Source: Rhodobacterales bacterium
GTDB taxonomy: Bacteria; Pseudomonadota; Alphaproteobacteria; Rhodobacterales; Rhodobacteraceae
NCBI GenBank assembly: GCA_002748265.1
Contig: PDRY01000012.1
Span: forward strand, 248,001 to 312,000
Direction of reading: 5' to 3'
DNA length: 64,000 nt
Under the pieces are notes generated by a model that saw only the letters and a list, made by a program, of their open reading frames with translations, was not told where the DNA came from and searched no databases. This document shows, piece by piece, positions 1 to 8,061 of the stretch; position 1 is the first letter of the stretch, and each line of letters opens with the position of its first letter. The position numbers were made by a program, and so were the translations under genes.

Positions 1-1
1 C

Positions 2-214
2 ACCCACCCCACCGTGGCGGGGCGCCCGCTGAGGCTCGTGCTACTGTCCCCGGCGCAGCGCCCGATTCAGGTGACAATGGACCTGCCCGGCTTCTGGACC
101 AGCTCCTATGCCGATCTGCGCAAGGACATGCGCGGGCAATATCCCAAACACCCCTGGCCCGAAGACCCGCGCGAGGCCGATCCCACGACGCGGGCGAAAC
201 CGCGCAAGGGCTGA
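2..214 (+). CDS. hrpB: ATP-dependent RNA helicase HrpB, C-terminal end (partial)
   Basis: The window opens inside this gene; only the last 70 codons are present and the start lies upstream. The tail carries the DLPGFW, SYADLRKDMRG and YPKHPWPEDP segments typical of the extreme C-terminus of HrpB, a DEAH-box helicase of uncertain cellular role. No helicase motif is visible because the catalytic core is outside the window. It ends in a basic tail and is followed by a hairpin repeat shared with other gene ends here. The assignment rests on the conserved C-terminal block alone, which is distinctive for this family. Confidence 0.85.
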   Translation, partial: THPTVAGRPLRLVLLSPAQRPIQVTMDLPGFWTSSYADLRKDMRGQYPKHPWPEDPREADPTTRAKPRKG

Positions 215-233
215 GCCGCGCGTCAGCTCCGCG

Positions 234-303
234 CCTCTCCTGGCTTAAATGTGCCGGGGGTCTGGGGGCGGAGCCCCCAGCCGGTCGCGCCCAACGGGCG
301 CGA
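234..303 (+). repeat. Composite 3'-end hairpin repeat, copy 1
   Basis: Downstream of hrpB lies a tail resembling TCTCCTGGCTTAAATGTGCC, then an 8-bp stem with a 3-base loop (262-280, GGGGGC arms), then a second 8-bp stem with loop AAC (285-303). The same arrangement recurs after hom and, in part, after the DUF1203 gene. It lies between convergent genes and could end transcription from either side, although there is no run of T after the stems. Confidence 0.6.
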
Positions 304-320
304 AACACCAAACCAACGTG

Positions 321-1103
321 TCACTCGAACTTCGGCGCGCGCTTTTGCATATTGGCCGCGATGACCTCCATCTGATGCGGCTTGCCGATCAGATCGGCCT
401 GCTCGCGGCTCTCGGCCCACAGCACCGCCTCGGCGTCATCGGTCTCGGCCACAGCGATCAGCCGCTTGGCCGCGCGGATGGCAGACGGGCTCTTGCCCGC
501 GATCTCTTCGGCCAGGGCCACGGCGGCGGCGTGGGGATCGTCGGCCAGCTCTGTCACCAGCCCCCAGCGTTCGGCCTGATCGGCCTGGATCGGCGCGGCG
601 GTGTAGGTCATGCGGCGGATCACATCGGTGCGCGCAAGCTGCGGCAGAAGCACCATGCCGCCCATGTCGGGGATCAGGCCCCATTTCATCTCCATGATGG
701 CCAGTTTCGTATCGGGCGCCGCGATGCGGATATCGGCCCCCAGAGCGATCTGGAACCCCGCCCCGAACACCACCCCATGCAGCGCGGCGATCACCGGCAC
801 CGGCAGCTTGCGCCAGACCATGGCGACCTCCTGGTAGTCATTGGCCGGGCCGTGGGTGCGGGTCATCACCATCTCTTCGGGGTCGCTCCCGGCGAGGGCG
901 GCAAAGCTCATCACGTCGAGCCCGGCGCAAAACGCCTTGCCCTCGCCCGAGAGCACGACCGCGCGAATGTCGGCCTCCATCAGGCTGTGACCCGTCTCGA
1001 TCAGCGCAGCGACCATGGCCGGATCGACGGCATTCATCTTGTCGCTCCGGGTCAGAGTGACATGGGCAATGTGATCTTTGATTTCGGTTGTAACGCGGCT
1101 CAT
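321..1103 (-). CDS. Crotonase/enoyl-CoA hydratase family protein
   Basis: A 260-residue crotonase-fold enzyme, the usual length for the family. The CoA-binding segment AFCAGLDVMSFA and the oxyanion-hole region HGVVFGAGFQIALGAD are clear. Compared with rat and bacterial enoyl-CoA hydratase, the first catalytic glutamate position (in GGGCELA of the classical enzyme) is glutamine here, while the second (IMEMKWG) is retained. The reaction may therefore not be a simple hydration; an isomerase or another crotonase chemistry is possible. The start at 1103 is chosen because GAGGAG precedes the ATG; the open frame continues upstream without a comparable ribosome site. It is a single gene, divergent from pcs. 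Confidence 0.85.
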   Translation of the reverse strand: MSRVTTEIKDHIAHVTLTRSDKMNAVDPAMVAALIETGHSLMEADIRAVVLSGEGKAFCAGLDVMSFAALAGSDPEEMVMTRTHGPANDYQEVAMVWRKLPVPVIAALHGVVFGAGFQIALGADIRIAAPDTKLAIMEMKWGLIPDMGGMVLLPQLARTDVIRRMTYTAAPIQADQAERWGLVTELADDPHAAAVALAEEIAGKSPSAIRAAKRLIAVAETDDAEAVLWAESREQADLIGKPHQMEVIAANMQKRAPKFE

Positions 1104-1211
1104 CCTAAGCTCCTCCTCAAATCCTCGCGCGACTGTTCCAGAGCAGCGCGGCCCCGTCCAGATTGACGAGGCGGCATTGCCTTTCCCCGCGCGGCGGGCC
1201 AAGGGAAGAAG

Positions 1212-1913
1212 ATGACTCCGTTTACCAAAGCAATCGCCGTTCATCTTCTCACCGCATCAGGTGCGATTTTCGCCATGCTCGCCATGCTGGAGGCCGCCAA
1301 CCAGGATTGGCGCGCCATGGTCGGCTGGCTCGTCGTCGCCTTTGCCGTAGATGGAATCGACGGCCCGCTGGCGCGGCGCTACAACGTCAAAAAGCACGCC
1401 GCGATGATCGACGGGGTACTGCTGGATCTCATCATCGACTACCTGACCTATGTCTTTGTCCCGGCCTTTGCGCTGTTCCATTCGGGGCTGCTGGATGGCT
1501 GGACCGGATGGGTCGCGATTCTGGTCATCACCTATTCAAGCGCGCTCTACTTCGCGGATACCCGCATGAAGACGGATGACAATTCCTTCCGCGGCTTCCC
1601 CGGCTGCTGGAACATGCTGGTGCTGGTGCTGTTCGCGACCAGCCCCCGCTGGGAGGTGATCTTGCTGCTCGTCATCACGCTGGCCGTGGCGATGTTCCTG
1701 CCGGTGAAATTCATCCACCCCGTGCGCACCAAACGCTGGCGGGCGGTGTCATTGCCCATGGCGGTGATCTGGACGATCTGCTGCGGCTGCGCGGCCTGGG
1801 TCGGCTTTGACGCCCAACGCTGGGAGATTTGGGGGCTGGTGATCAGCTCTGCCTATCTGCTGGGCGCGGGCGCCGCGCAGCAGCTGATCCCGGAGCGCGG
1901 CGCACAGGCCTGA
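1212..1913 (+). CDS. pcs: Phosphatidylcholine synthase
   Basis: An integral membrane CDP-alcohol phosphotransferase of 233 residues that joins choline to CDP-diacylglycerol to make phosphatidylcholine in one step. The family signature is complete: D50-G51, A54-R55, G68, D72 and D76, with the 12-residue AR-to-G spacing that distinguishes Pcs from phosphatidylserine or phosphatidylglycerophosphate synthases. About seven or eight hydrophobic segments span the chain. The route needs an outside choline supply and implies phosphatidylcholine in the membrane, usual for marine alphaproteobacteria. It stands alone and diverges from the crotonase gene. Confidence 0.93.
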   Translation: MTPFTKAIAVHLLTASGAIFAMLAMLEAANQDWRAMVGWLVVAFAVDGIDGPLARRYNVKKHAAMIDGVLLDLIIDYLTYVFVPAFALFHSGLLDGWTGWVAILVITYSSALYFADTRMKTDDNSFRGFPGCWNMLVLVLFATSPRWEVILLLVITLAVAMFLPVKFIHPVRTKRWRAVSLPMAVIWTICCGCAAWVGFDAQRWEIWGLVISSAYLLGAGAAQQLIPERGAQA

Positions 1914-1997
1914 GGCCCGCACCCCGAAACGTCATGAGCGCCCGCCTGAGCAAGCGTTCATAGCGGAGCAGGCCGCAGCCCGCCCCGCGAGGGGCCG

Positions 1998-4910
1998 TTA
2001 CCCCAAAGCGCCGTCGCAGCGTTTGCACACGCCGTCATGGCTGTGCTGGCCGACATCGGGCAGGATCTTCCAGCAGCGGGCGCATTTGGCGCCCTCGGCC
2101 TTTTCGAACACCACACCGATGTCGTCGATGCCTTCGGCGCGGAACGCCTCGGACGGCATCGGATCGTCCGAGACCTGCACCGCAGAGGTGATGCACAGAT
2201 CCGCAAAATCGACCGTTTGCAGCACGGCTTTCACATCCGCAGGCACATGCACGACCGGAGCGGCTTCGAGGCTCGCGCCGATCACCTTCTCGCGCCGCTG
2301 CACTTCCAGAGCACCGGTCACCGCGCGGCGGGCGCGGCGGATGGTGGCCCACTTCGCAGCCAGATCATCGTTGCGCCAGTCCGCAGGCGTTTCCGGGAAG
2401 TCCTGAAGATGCACGGAGCTGTCATCGCCCGGACGTTGGTCCAGCCACACGTCTTCCATGGTGAAGGGCAAGATCGGCGCCAGCCAGGTGGTCAGGCGTT
2501 CAAAAAGCAGCCCAAGCACGGTGCGCGCGGCACGGCGGCGCAGGGTGTCCCCGTCGCAGTAAAGCGCGTCCTTGCGGATGTCGAAATAGAAGGCCGACAG
2601 GTCCAGCGTGGCGAAATCGAACACGGAGCGGAACACCGACTGGAAGTCGAAGGCGCGGTAGCTGGCGCGAACCTGCGCGTCCAGTTCGGCCAGACGGTGC
2701 AGCACCCATTGCTCCAGCTCGGGCATGTCCTCGCGGGCGGTCTGATCCGCCTCGGTCACATCGCCCAGCGAGCCGAGCATGAAGCGCATCGTGTTGCGCA
2801 AGCGGCGGTAGCTGTCGGCCACGCCCTTCAGGATCTCGGGCCCGATCCGCTGATCGGCGGTGTAATCCGTCTGCGCCACCCAGAGCCGCAGGATGTCGGC
2901 GCCGTATTGCTTGATGACCTCTTCGGGGACGATGGTGTTGCCCAGCGATTTGGACATCTTCATGCCCTTCTCATCGAGCGTGAAGCCATGGGTCACCACG
3001 TGGCGGTAAGGCGCGCGGCCCTTGGTCCCGCAGGCCTGCAGGAGCGAGCTGTGGAACCAGCCGCGGTGCTGGTCGGTGCCTTCCAGATAGACATCCGCGA
3101 TGCCGTCTTCGGTCCCGTCCTCGCGGTCGCGCAGAACGAAGGCGTGGGTCGATCCTGAATCGAACCACACGTCGAGAATGTCGAACACCTGTACGTAATC
3201 GTCGGGGTTGACGGTATCGCCCAGGAACCGCTCTTTCGCGCCGTCCTTGTACCAGGCATCCGCGCCCTCGACCTCGAACGCCTCAACGATCCGGGCGTTG
3301 ACCTCTTCCGATCTGAGCAGGAAGTCAGGGTCCGTGGGCAGCGCCCCCGCTTTCACAAAGCAGGTCAGCGGCACGCCCCAGGCCCGCTGGCGCGAGAGCA
3401 CCCAGTCGGGGCGCGACTCGATCATCGAATAGAGCCGGTTGCGCCCGGTCTTGGGCGTCCAGGAGACCAGCTCGTCGATGGAGGTCAGCGCCCGCTCGCG
3501 GATCGTGTCGCCATACTGGCCCATGCCATCGTCCAGCGTGGCATCCACGGCGGCGAACCATTGCGGCGTGTTGCGGTAGATCACCGGCGCTTTGGAGCGC
3601 CAGGAATGCGGGTAGGAGTGCTTGATCTTGCCACGGGCGAGCAGCCCGCCGACCTCGGCCAGCTTGGCGATGACAGCGGCATTGGCGTCGCCCTCCCAAT
3701 CGCCCTTCTTGGCTTTCTCGCGCAAGATGCGCTTGCCGCCAAAGAACGGCAGGTCCTCGCGGAACGACCCGTCATCCATCACGTTATAGGTGATGACCTG
3801 GCTGAGCATCCCGAGGTCGCGGTAGAGCTCGTATTCCTCCATCCCGTGGGACGGGGCGCAGTGGACAAAGCCGGTGCCTTCGGTGTCGGTCACGAACTCC
3901 GCCGCGCGGAAATCGCGCAGATCGTCCCATTCGCCATTGCCGCCTTCGGCGCCCGAAAGAGGGTGGCGCAGGGCGATGCCGTCCAGCTCGGACACGGGCA
4001 CATCGCGCACGCGGGTCCACATGCTATCCTCCAGCCGCGCGCGAGCCATGACATCGCTCGCGCGATCATCGGCCAGCAGATAGCGGTCGCCCACCTTGGC
4101 CCAGCTTTCCTCGGGCGTGCCGGTGACCTCGTAGAGGCCATAAGAGATCCCCGCGCCATACACGACCGCCTTGTTGGACGGCATGGTCCAGGGCGTGGTG
4201 GTCCAGATCACAACGAAAGCGCCATCCAGATCGCCGCCGTTTTCCACCGCGAATTTCACCCAGATCGTGAAGCTTTCCTTATCGTGGTATTCCACCTCGG
4301 CCTCGGCCAGAGCGGTCTTTTCCACCGGCGACCACATCACGGGTTTGGAGCCCTGATAGAGCGTGCCGTTCATGAGGAAGGTCATGAACTCTTCCGCAAT
4401 CACGCGCTCCGCGTGGTAGTTCATCGTCAGGTAGGGATCGGCCCAGTTGCCATAGACGCCCAGCCGCTTGAACTCCTCGCGTTGGATGTCCACCCAGCCG
4501 CTCGCGAAATCGCGGCACTCCTGGCGGAACTCCAGCACCGGCACATCGTCCTTATCCTGGCCCTTGAGGCGATACTGCTCTTCGATCTTCCATTCGATCG
4601 GCAGCCCGTGACAGTCCCAGCCCGGCACGTAGCGCGCATCATGGCCCATCATCTGGTGAGACCGCACGATCATGTCCTTGATCGTCTTGTTCAGCGCGTG
4701 ACCGATATGCAGGTGCCCGTTGGCATAGGGCGGACCATCGTGGAGCGTGAAGGGCGTGCGGCCCTCTTTCTCGCGCAGGCGGTCATAGATGCCGATCCGT
4801 GCCCACCGCTCCAGCCATTCGGGTTCGCGCTTGGGCAGGCCCGCGCGCATGGGGAAATCGGTTTCGGGCAGGTTCAGGGTGTCTTTGTAGTCGGGCATAT
4901 CAGCGGACAT
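1998..4910 (-). CDS. ileS: Isoleucyl-tRNA synthetase
   Basis: A class I aminoacyl-tRNA synthetase of 970 residues charging tRNA-Ile. The HIGH motif is at residues 68-71 within DGPPYANGHLHIGHALN and KMSKS is at 651-655. The editing (CP1) domain lies between them, and a C-terminal zinc finger with two CxxC pairs (CARC and CKRC) closes the protein, as in the bacterial, mupirocin-sensitive type. AGGA lies 8 bases before the chosen ATG; a second in-frame ATG four codons on is possible. It is divergent from the truncated haemoglobin gene. No lspA follows it. Confidence 0.97.
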   Translation of the reverse strand: MSADMPDYKDTLNLPETDFPMRAGLPKREPEWLERWARIGIYDRLREKEGRTPFTLHDGPPYANGHLHIGHALNKTIKDMIVRSHQMMGHDARYVPGWDCHGLPIEWKIEEQYRLKGQDKDDVPVLEFRQECRDFASGWVDIQREEFKRLGVYGNWADPYLTMNYHAERVIAEEFMTFLMNGTLYQGSKPVMWSPVEKTALAEAEVEYHDKESFTIWVKFAVENGGDLDGAFVVIWTTTPWTMPSNKAVVYGAGISYGLYEVTGTPEESWAKVGDRYLLADDRASDVMARARLEDSMWTRVRDVPVSELDGIALRHPLSGAEGGNGEWDDLRDFRAAEFVTDTEGTGFVHCAPSHGMEEYELYRDLGMLSQVITYNVMDDGSFREDLPFFGGKRILREKAKKGDWEGDANAAVIAKLAEVGGLLARGKIKHSYPHSWRSKAPVIYRNTPQWFAAVDATLDDGMGQYGDTIRERALTSIDELVSWTPKTGRNRLYSMIESRPDWVLSRQRAWGVPLTCFVKAGALPTDPDFLLRSEEVNARIVEAFEVEGADAWYKDGAKERFLGDTVNPDDYVQVFDILDVWFDSGSTHAFVLRDREDGTEDGIADVYLEGTDQHRGWFHSSLLQACGTKGRAPYRHVVTHGFTLDEKGMKMSKSLGNTIVPEEVIKQYGADILRLWVAQTDYTADQRIGPEILKGVADSYRRLRNTMRFMLGSLGDVTEADQTAREDMPELEQWVLHRLAELDAQVRASYRAFDFQSVFRSVFDFATLDLSAFYFDIRKDALYCDGDTLRRRAARTVLGLLFERLTTWLAPILPFTMEDVWLDQRPGDDSSVHLQDFPETPADWRNDDLAAKWATIRRARRAVTGALEVQRREKVIGASLEAAPVVHVPADVKAVLQTVDFADLCITSAVQVSDDPMPSEAFRAEGIDDIGVVFEKAEGAKCARCWKILPDVGQHSHDGVCKRCDGALG

Positions 4911-5040
4911 GAGAAAATCCTTGGATCTTTCGGGAATATCTGGGGCGCGCCGCGCGACATGCGGCGTCTTGGCCCGGCGCCGCTGAGGGGTCAGCGTGCC
5001 GGGGTGCTAATTCGTATGAAGCCCGTCCCGAACATGCAGG

Positions 5041-5073
5041 CTCTTTAGCTGCCGCAGCGCAGCGGGTAAAGAG
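5041..5073. promoter_or_regulatory. Inverted repeat upstream of truncated haemoglobin gene
   Basis: CTCTTTA at 5041-5047 is mirrored by TAAAGAG at 5067-5073, and the inner GCTGC/GCAGC arms (48-52 and 59-63) extend the dyad to 12 pairs with a 3-base bulge. It sits 24 bases before the globin ATG, so it could be an operator or a leader hairpin. It does not match an FNR/Dnr-type TTGAT-N4-ATCAA box. Confidence 0.4.
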
Positions 5074-5096
5074 AGCGCGACCAAGGAGCCCGTCCC

Positions 5097-5498
5097 ATGT
5101 CCCTGCCGCCCCGTTTCGAGATCACCGAAGACCAGATCGCGCAGGTTGTCGCCGCCTTCTATGAGGCGGTGCGCCATCACCCGGGCCTGGGCCCCGTTTT
5201 TGCCGTGCATGTCACCGACTGGCCGGCACACGAAGCCAAGGTCGCCGCCTTCTGGGCCAATGCGATCCTTTATGCGCCGGGCTATGACGGCAACCCGTTC
5301 GCGGTGCACCGCGATGCGGGCAATGTCCGACCGGGTATGTTCGATCCCTGGCTGGCGCTGTTCGATGCGACCTTGCGCCGCGAGCTGCCGAGCGACACCG
5401 CCGCCGCCTGGTCCGCGCTTGCCCACAAGATCGGCCGGTCGCTGCGCGCCGGTGTGTCAGAGGTGCCCAAACGCGGCCAGCCGCCGATCCTGCGTTGA
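5097..5498 (+). CDS. Group III truncated haemoglobin
   Basis: A single-domain 2-on-2 globin of 133 residues. Tyr22 fits the B10 haem-pocket position, His71 in the GNPFAVH segment is the likely proximal (F8) haem ligand, and the FDPWLALF block provides the aromatic residue (W85 by my count) typical of the G helix in group III proteins. Members bind oxygen and nitric oxide, and some protect against nitrosative stress; the exact role here is inferred. AAGGAG precedes the ATG by 8 bases. It is divergent from ileS with an inverted repeat in between. Confidence 0.88.
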   Translation: MSLPPRFEITEDQIAQVVAAFYEAVRHHPGLGPVFAVHVTDWPAHEAKVAAFWANAILYAPGYDGNPFAVHRDAGNVRPGMFDPWLALFDATLRRELPSDTAAAWSALAHKIGRSLRAGVSEVPKRGQPPILR

Positions 5499-5550
5499 CG
5501 CTTTCTGTGGTCTGAGGATCGTGAGGGGAGGCGCAGCCGGGCGGGCCGTC

Positions 5551-6543
5551 TCACCCTTTCCCGAACAGCCCCGTGAGCGCCCGGCGCACGAGCGCCGTCA
5601 CGGAAGGCCGCGCGCGGCGGGCGAAGGGCAGCGGGCGGCAGACCTCCATCGCAGCGACGCCGACCCGCGCTGTCAGGGCGCCATTGATGACCCCTTCCCC
5701 GAAGCGGCGCGAGACCTTGGCCAGAACCCCGCCCCCCGCGACCGATCCGATCAGGTCGTCCCCGACCGCCACGGCACCGGTGGCGACCAAATGCGCAAAG
5801 ACGGAGCGGGTCAGGCGCCAGCTCTCCAAAGTGCCGGAGCGCCCGCCATATACCTCCGCGATGCGGCGGATCATCCGCAGGTTCGAGGTGAGCGCCACGA
5901 ACACATCGGCCAGAGCCAGCGGCACCACCGCCGTCACCGTGGCCACCTGCCGCGCGGCGGCTTCGACTTCGCGGATGGCGCGCGCATCAAGCGGCGCGAT
6001 CAGGCTGTCTTCGGCCAGGCCCAGCAGGTCCTCGGCCTCCATGATTTCAGAGGCTGCCCGCTCCATCCGCGCGCGGCCTTCCGCCAGTTCGGGGCGCCCG
6101 CGATAGAGCGACGAGAGCTGCCCGGCGACGGCGCGGGCGCGGGTCAGGTCGTTGTCCGTGGCGGCCTGCGATGCCTCGTGCTGGATCTTGTCGATCCGGC
6201 GCAGCCGGGCAAAGCCCGCCGCCTCGCGCAGGGCAATCAGCGCAAGCACCAAGATCAGCAGCCCGAACAGCGCCGCCGCCATGGCGCCCAGCACCGGGTT
6301 GCGCTGCAGGAGACCGGTCACGAAGTTCCACGCGGCGATCGAGGCCATGAAGGAGATGAGCGTGCCCAGCAGCGCCCAGAACCAGCGGGCCAGCGGGCTG
6401 GGCTTGCGCGCGGAGAACGCCGCAACCCGCGTCATGGCCGCCCCGGTCGGCAGGTCCGTGTCAGGCACAGGCGGGGCTTCGGCGGGGGATGGCGCCGCCT
6501 CTTCTAGGTCGATCAGCACGGGGCCTTTGGGCACATCAGTCAT
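5551..6543 (-). CDS. YcjF/TIGR01620 family inner-membrane protein
   Basis: A 330-residue protein with a proline- and acid-rich N-terminal tail (residues 1-35), two closely spaced transmembrane segments around 50-110, a charged helical middle region, and a C-terminal domain with further hydrophobic stretches resembling DUF697. This is the layout of YcjF. It lies immediately downstream of the YcjX GTPase gene, the same pairing as in the enterobacterial phage-shock locus, though no pspA or pspF is present here. An envelope-stress role is inferred from that pairing. The 43-base gap to ycjX holds the palindrome TTAACGTTAA (6571-6580). Confidence 0.85.
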   Translation of the reverse strand: MTDVPKGPVLIDLEEAAPSPAEAPPVPDTDLPTGAAMTRVAAFSARKPSPLARWFWALLGTLISFMASIAAWNFVTGLLQRNPVLGAMAAALFGLLILVLALIALREAAGFARLRRIDKIQHEASQAATDNDLTRARAVAGQLSSLYRGRPELAEGRARMERAASEIMEAEDLLGLAEDSLIAPLDARAIREVEAAARQVATVTAVVPLALADVFVALTSNLRMIRRIAEVYGGRSGTLESWRLTRSVFAHLVATGAVAVGDDLIGSVAGGGVLAKVSRRFGEGVINGALTARVGVAAMEVCRPLPFARRARPSVTALVRRALTGLFGKG

Positions 6544-6586
6544 GGTCGGCCTTCCGTCCCTGATATTTGCTTAACGTTAAACAATC

Positions 6587-7999
6587 TCACAACCGGTCCC
6601 CCAGGAGGAACTGCGCCGCCTTGTCGAGCCGGATATGCGGCGGGCCGTCTCCGGGCCGCAGGGTCAGGGGCGCGGGGGCGAAATTCATCACCGCGTAATC
6701 CGCACCCAGCCATTCCTGAGCGCCGCTGCGCGCAGGATTGAGAAGCTGCGAGGGGTCTTCGGGCAGATCGCCCGGATAGAACGCCGCCTGCTTTCCCGTC
6801 ATCAGCCGCCCGCGCACAACATCAAGCGTGGCACCGCCATGATCCATGCTATCTTCGGTGGTGGCACGCAGCGCGGCGATGGACAGGGCCGCCGTCTTCG
6901 CCCCGGCGAAATCGGCACGGTCCTTGGCGTCGCGCAGCAGGGCTTCGGTGATCGCAGTCAGGCGGCCGTGCTGACTATGGTGCAGGTGATCGGCCTTGGT
7001 GGCGGCAAAGAGGATCTTCTCCACCCGCCGCCCCTGGAACAGCCGCGTGAGCCACGCATTGCGCCCCGGCCGGAACGCGCCAAGGATGTCGCTCATCGCG
7101 CGGCGCAGGTCTTCGACGGCCTGCGGCCCGGCGTGGATCGCGCCCAGCACATCGACCAGCACGACCTGCCGGTCGATCTTGGCGAAATGATCGCGGAAGA
7201 AGGGCCGCACGACCTGCCGCTTGTAGCTTTCGAACCGGCGCTCGAACTCGCGCCAGAGACTGCGGCGCCCCGGCGCGACAGGCTCGGGCAGCGGGGCAAA
7301 GGTCAGCACTGGAGAGCCTTCCATTTCGCCGGGCAGCAGGAACCGCCCCGGCGTGCAATCGGACCACCCGGCCTCCTGCGCGCCTTGCAGCGCGAGCGTA
7401 TAGGCCGCGGCAAGCGCCTTGGCGGCGGGCTCATCATGGTTGGCGGCGGGGTCGGTGGCCTCGAGCGCCGACAGGAACGGCGCATATTCGGCGCGCAGCG
7501 CGGCGCGGTCGATCACCTCACGGGACCATTGGGCGTAGCTCTTGTCCAAAAGCCCCAGATCCAGCAGCCATTCGCCGGGATAATCGACGATATCCAGATG
7601 CACGGTGCGCGGCCCCGAAAGGCCCGACAAAAGCCCGGTCGGCTGCACCTTGAGCGACAGGCGCAGCTCGCTCACCCGGCGGGTGCCTTCGGGCCAGTGG
7701 GGATCCGAAGAGGTCAGCGCGGCGAGGTGGCGTTCATAGTCAAAGCGCGGCACGGTGTCGTCGGGCTGCGGCTGAAGCCAGGCCGAGGTGATCCCCCCGC
7801 GCGCGGCGGCCTCCAGCGCGGGCATCCGCCCCCGGTCCATCAGGTTGGCCACAAGCGAGGTGATGAACACCGTCTTCCCGGCGCGCGACAGCCCGGTCAC
7901 CCCCAGCCGGATCACCGGATCGGTGAAGGGGGCTGTGGCGGTGTCCACCACGGTCTCGACGCTGCGCATCACGCCGTCTGCGATCCTGTCGATGACCAA
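6587..7999 (-). CDS. ycjX: YcjX-family GTP-binding protein
   Basis: A 470-residue P-loop protein (DUF463). The Walker A motif GLSRAGKT is at 36-43 and the ATKADH segment resembles a guanine-specificity (TKxD) motif. I place the start at the TTG at 7999: AGGAG lies 6 bases upstream and the protein then begins like its relatives, just before IADGVMRSVE. A longer frame beginning at 8044 adds 15 atypical residues and lacks a ribosome site. It is co-transcribed with the YcjF-like gene. Its function is poorly known; association with membrane stress is family knowledge. Confidence 0.85.
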   Translation of the reverse strand: MVIDRIADGVMRSVETVVDTATAPFTDPVIRLGVTGLSRAGKTVFITSLVANLMDRGRMPALEAAARGGITSAWLQPQPDDTVPRFDYERHLAALTSSDPHWPEGTRRVSELRLSLKVQPTGLLSGLSGPRTVHLDIVDYPGEWLLDLGLLDKSYAQWSREVIDRAALRAEYAPFLSALEATDPAANHDEPAAKALAAAYTLALQGAQEAGWSDCTPGRFLLPGEMEGSPVLTFAPLPEPVAPGRRSLWREFERRFESYKRQVVRPFFRDHFAKIDRQVVLVDVLGAIHAGPQAVEDLRRAMSDILGAFRPGRNAWLTRLFQGRRVEKILFAATKADHLHHSQHGRLTAITEALLRDAKDRADFAGAKTAALSIAALRATTEDSMDHGGATLDVVRGRLMTGKQAAFYPGDLPEDPSQLLNPARSGAQEWLGADYAVMNFAPAPLTLRPGDGPPHIRLDKAAQFLLGDRL

Positions 8000-8061
8000 A
8001 CCCGTCTCCTGAAGTTGCCTGTGGCAAGATAGGGAGGCCGGCACGGGATGTGTAGGGGCCT

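Noticed and set aside
6571-6580. TTAACGTTAA palindrome between the ycjX and ycjF-like genes as an operator
   Set aside because: It is only 10 bases long, lies within a co-directional pair with a short gap, and has no recognised regulator; chance is likely.
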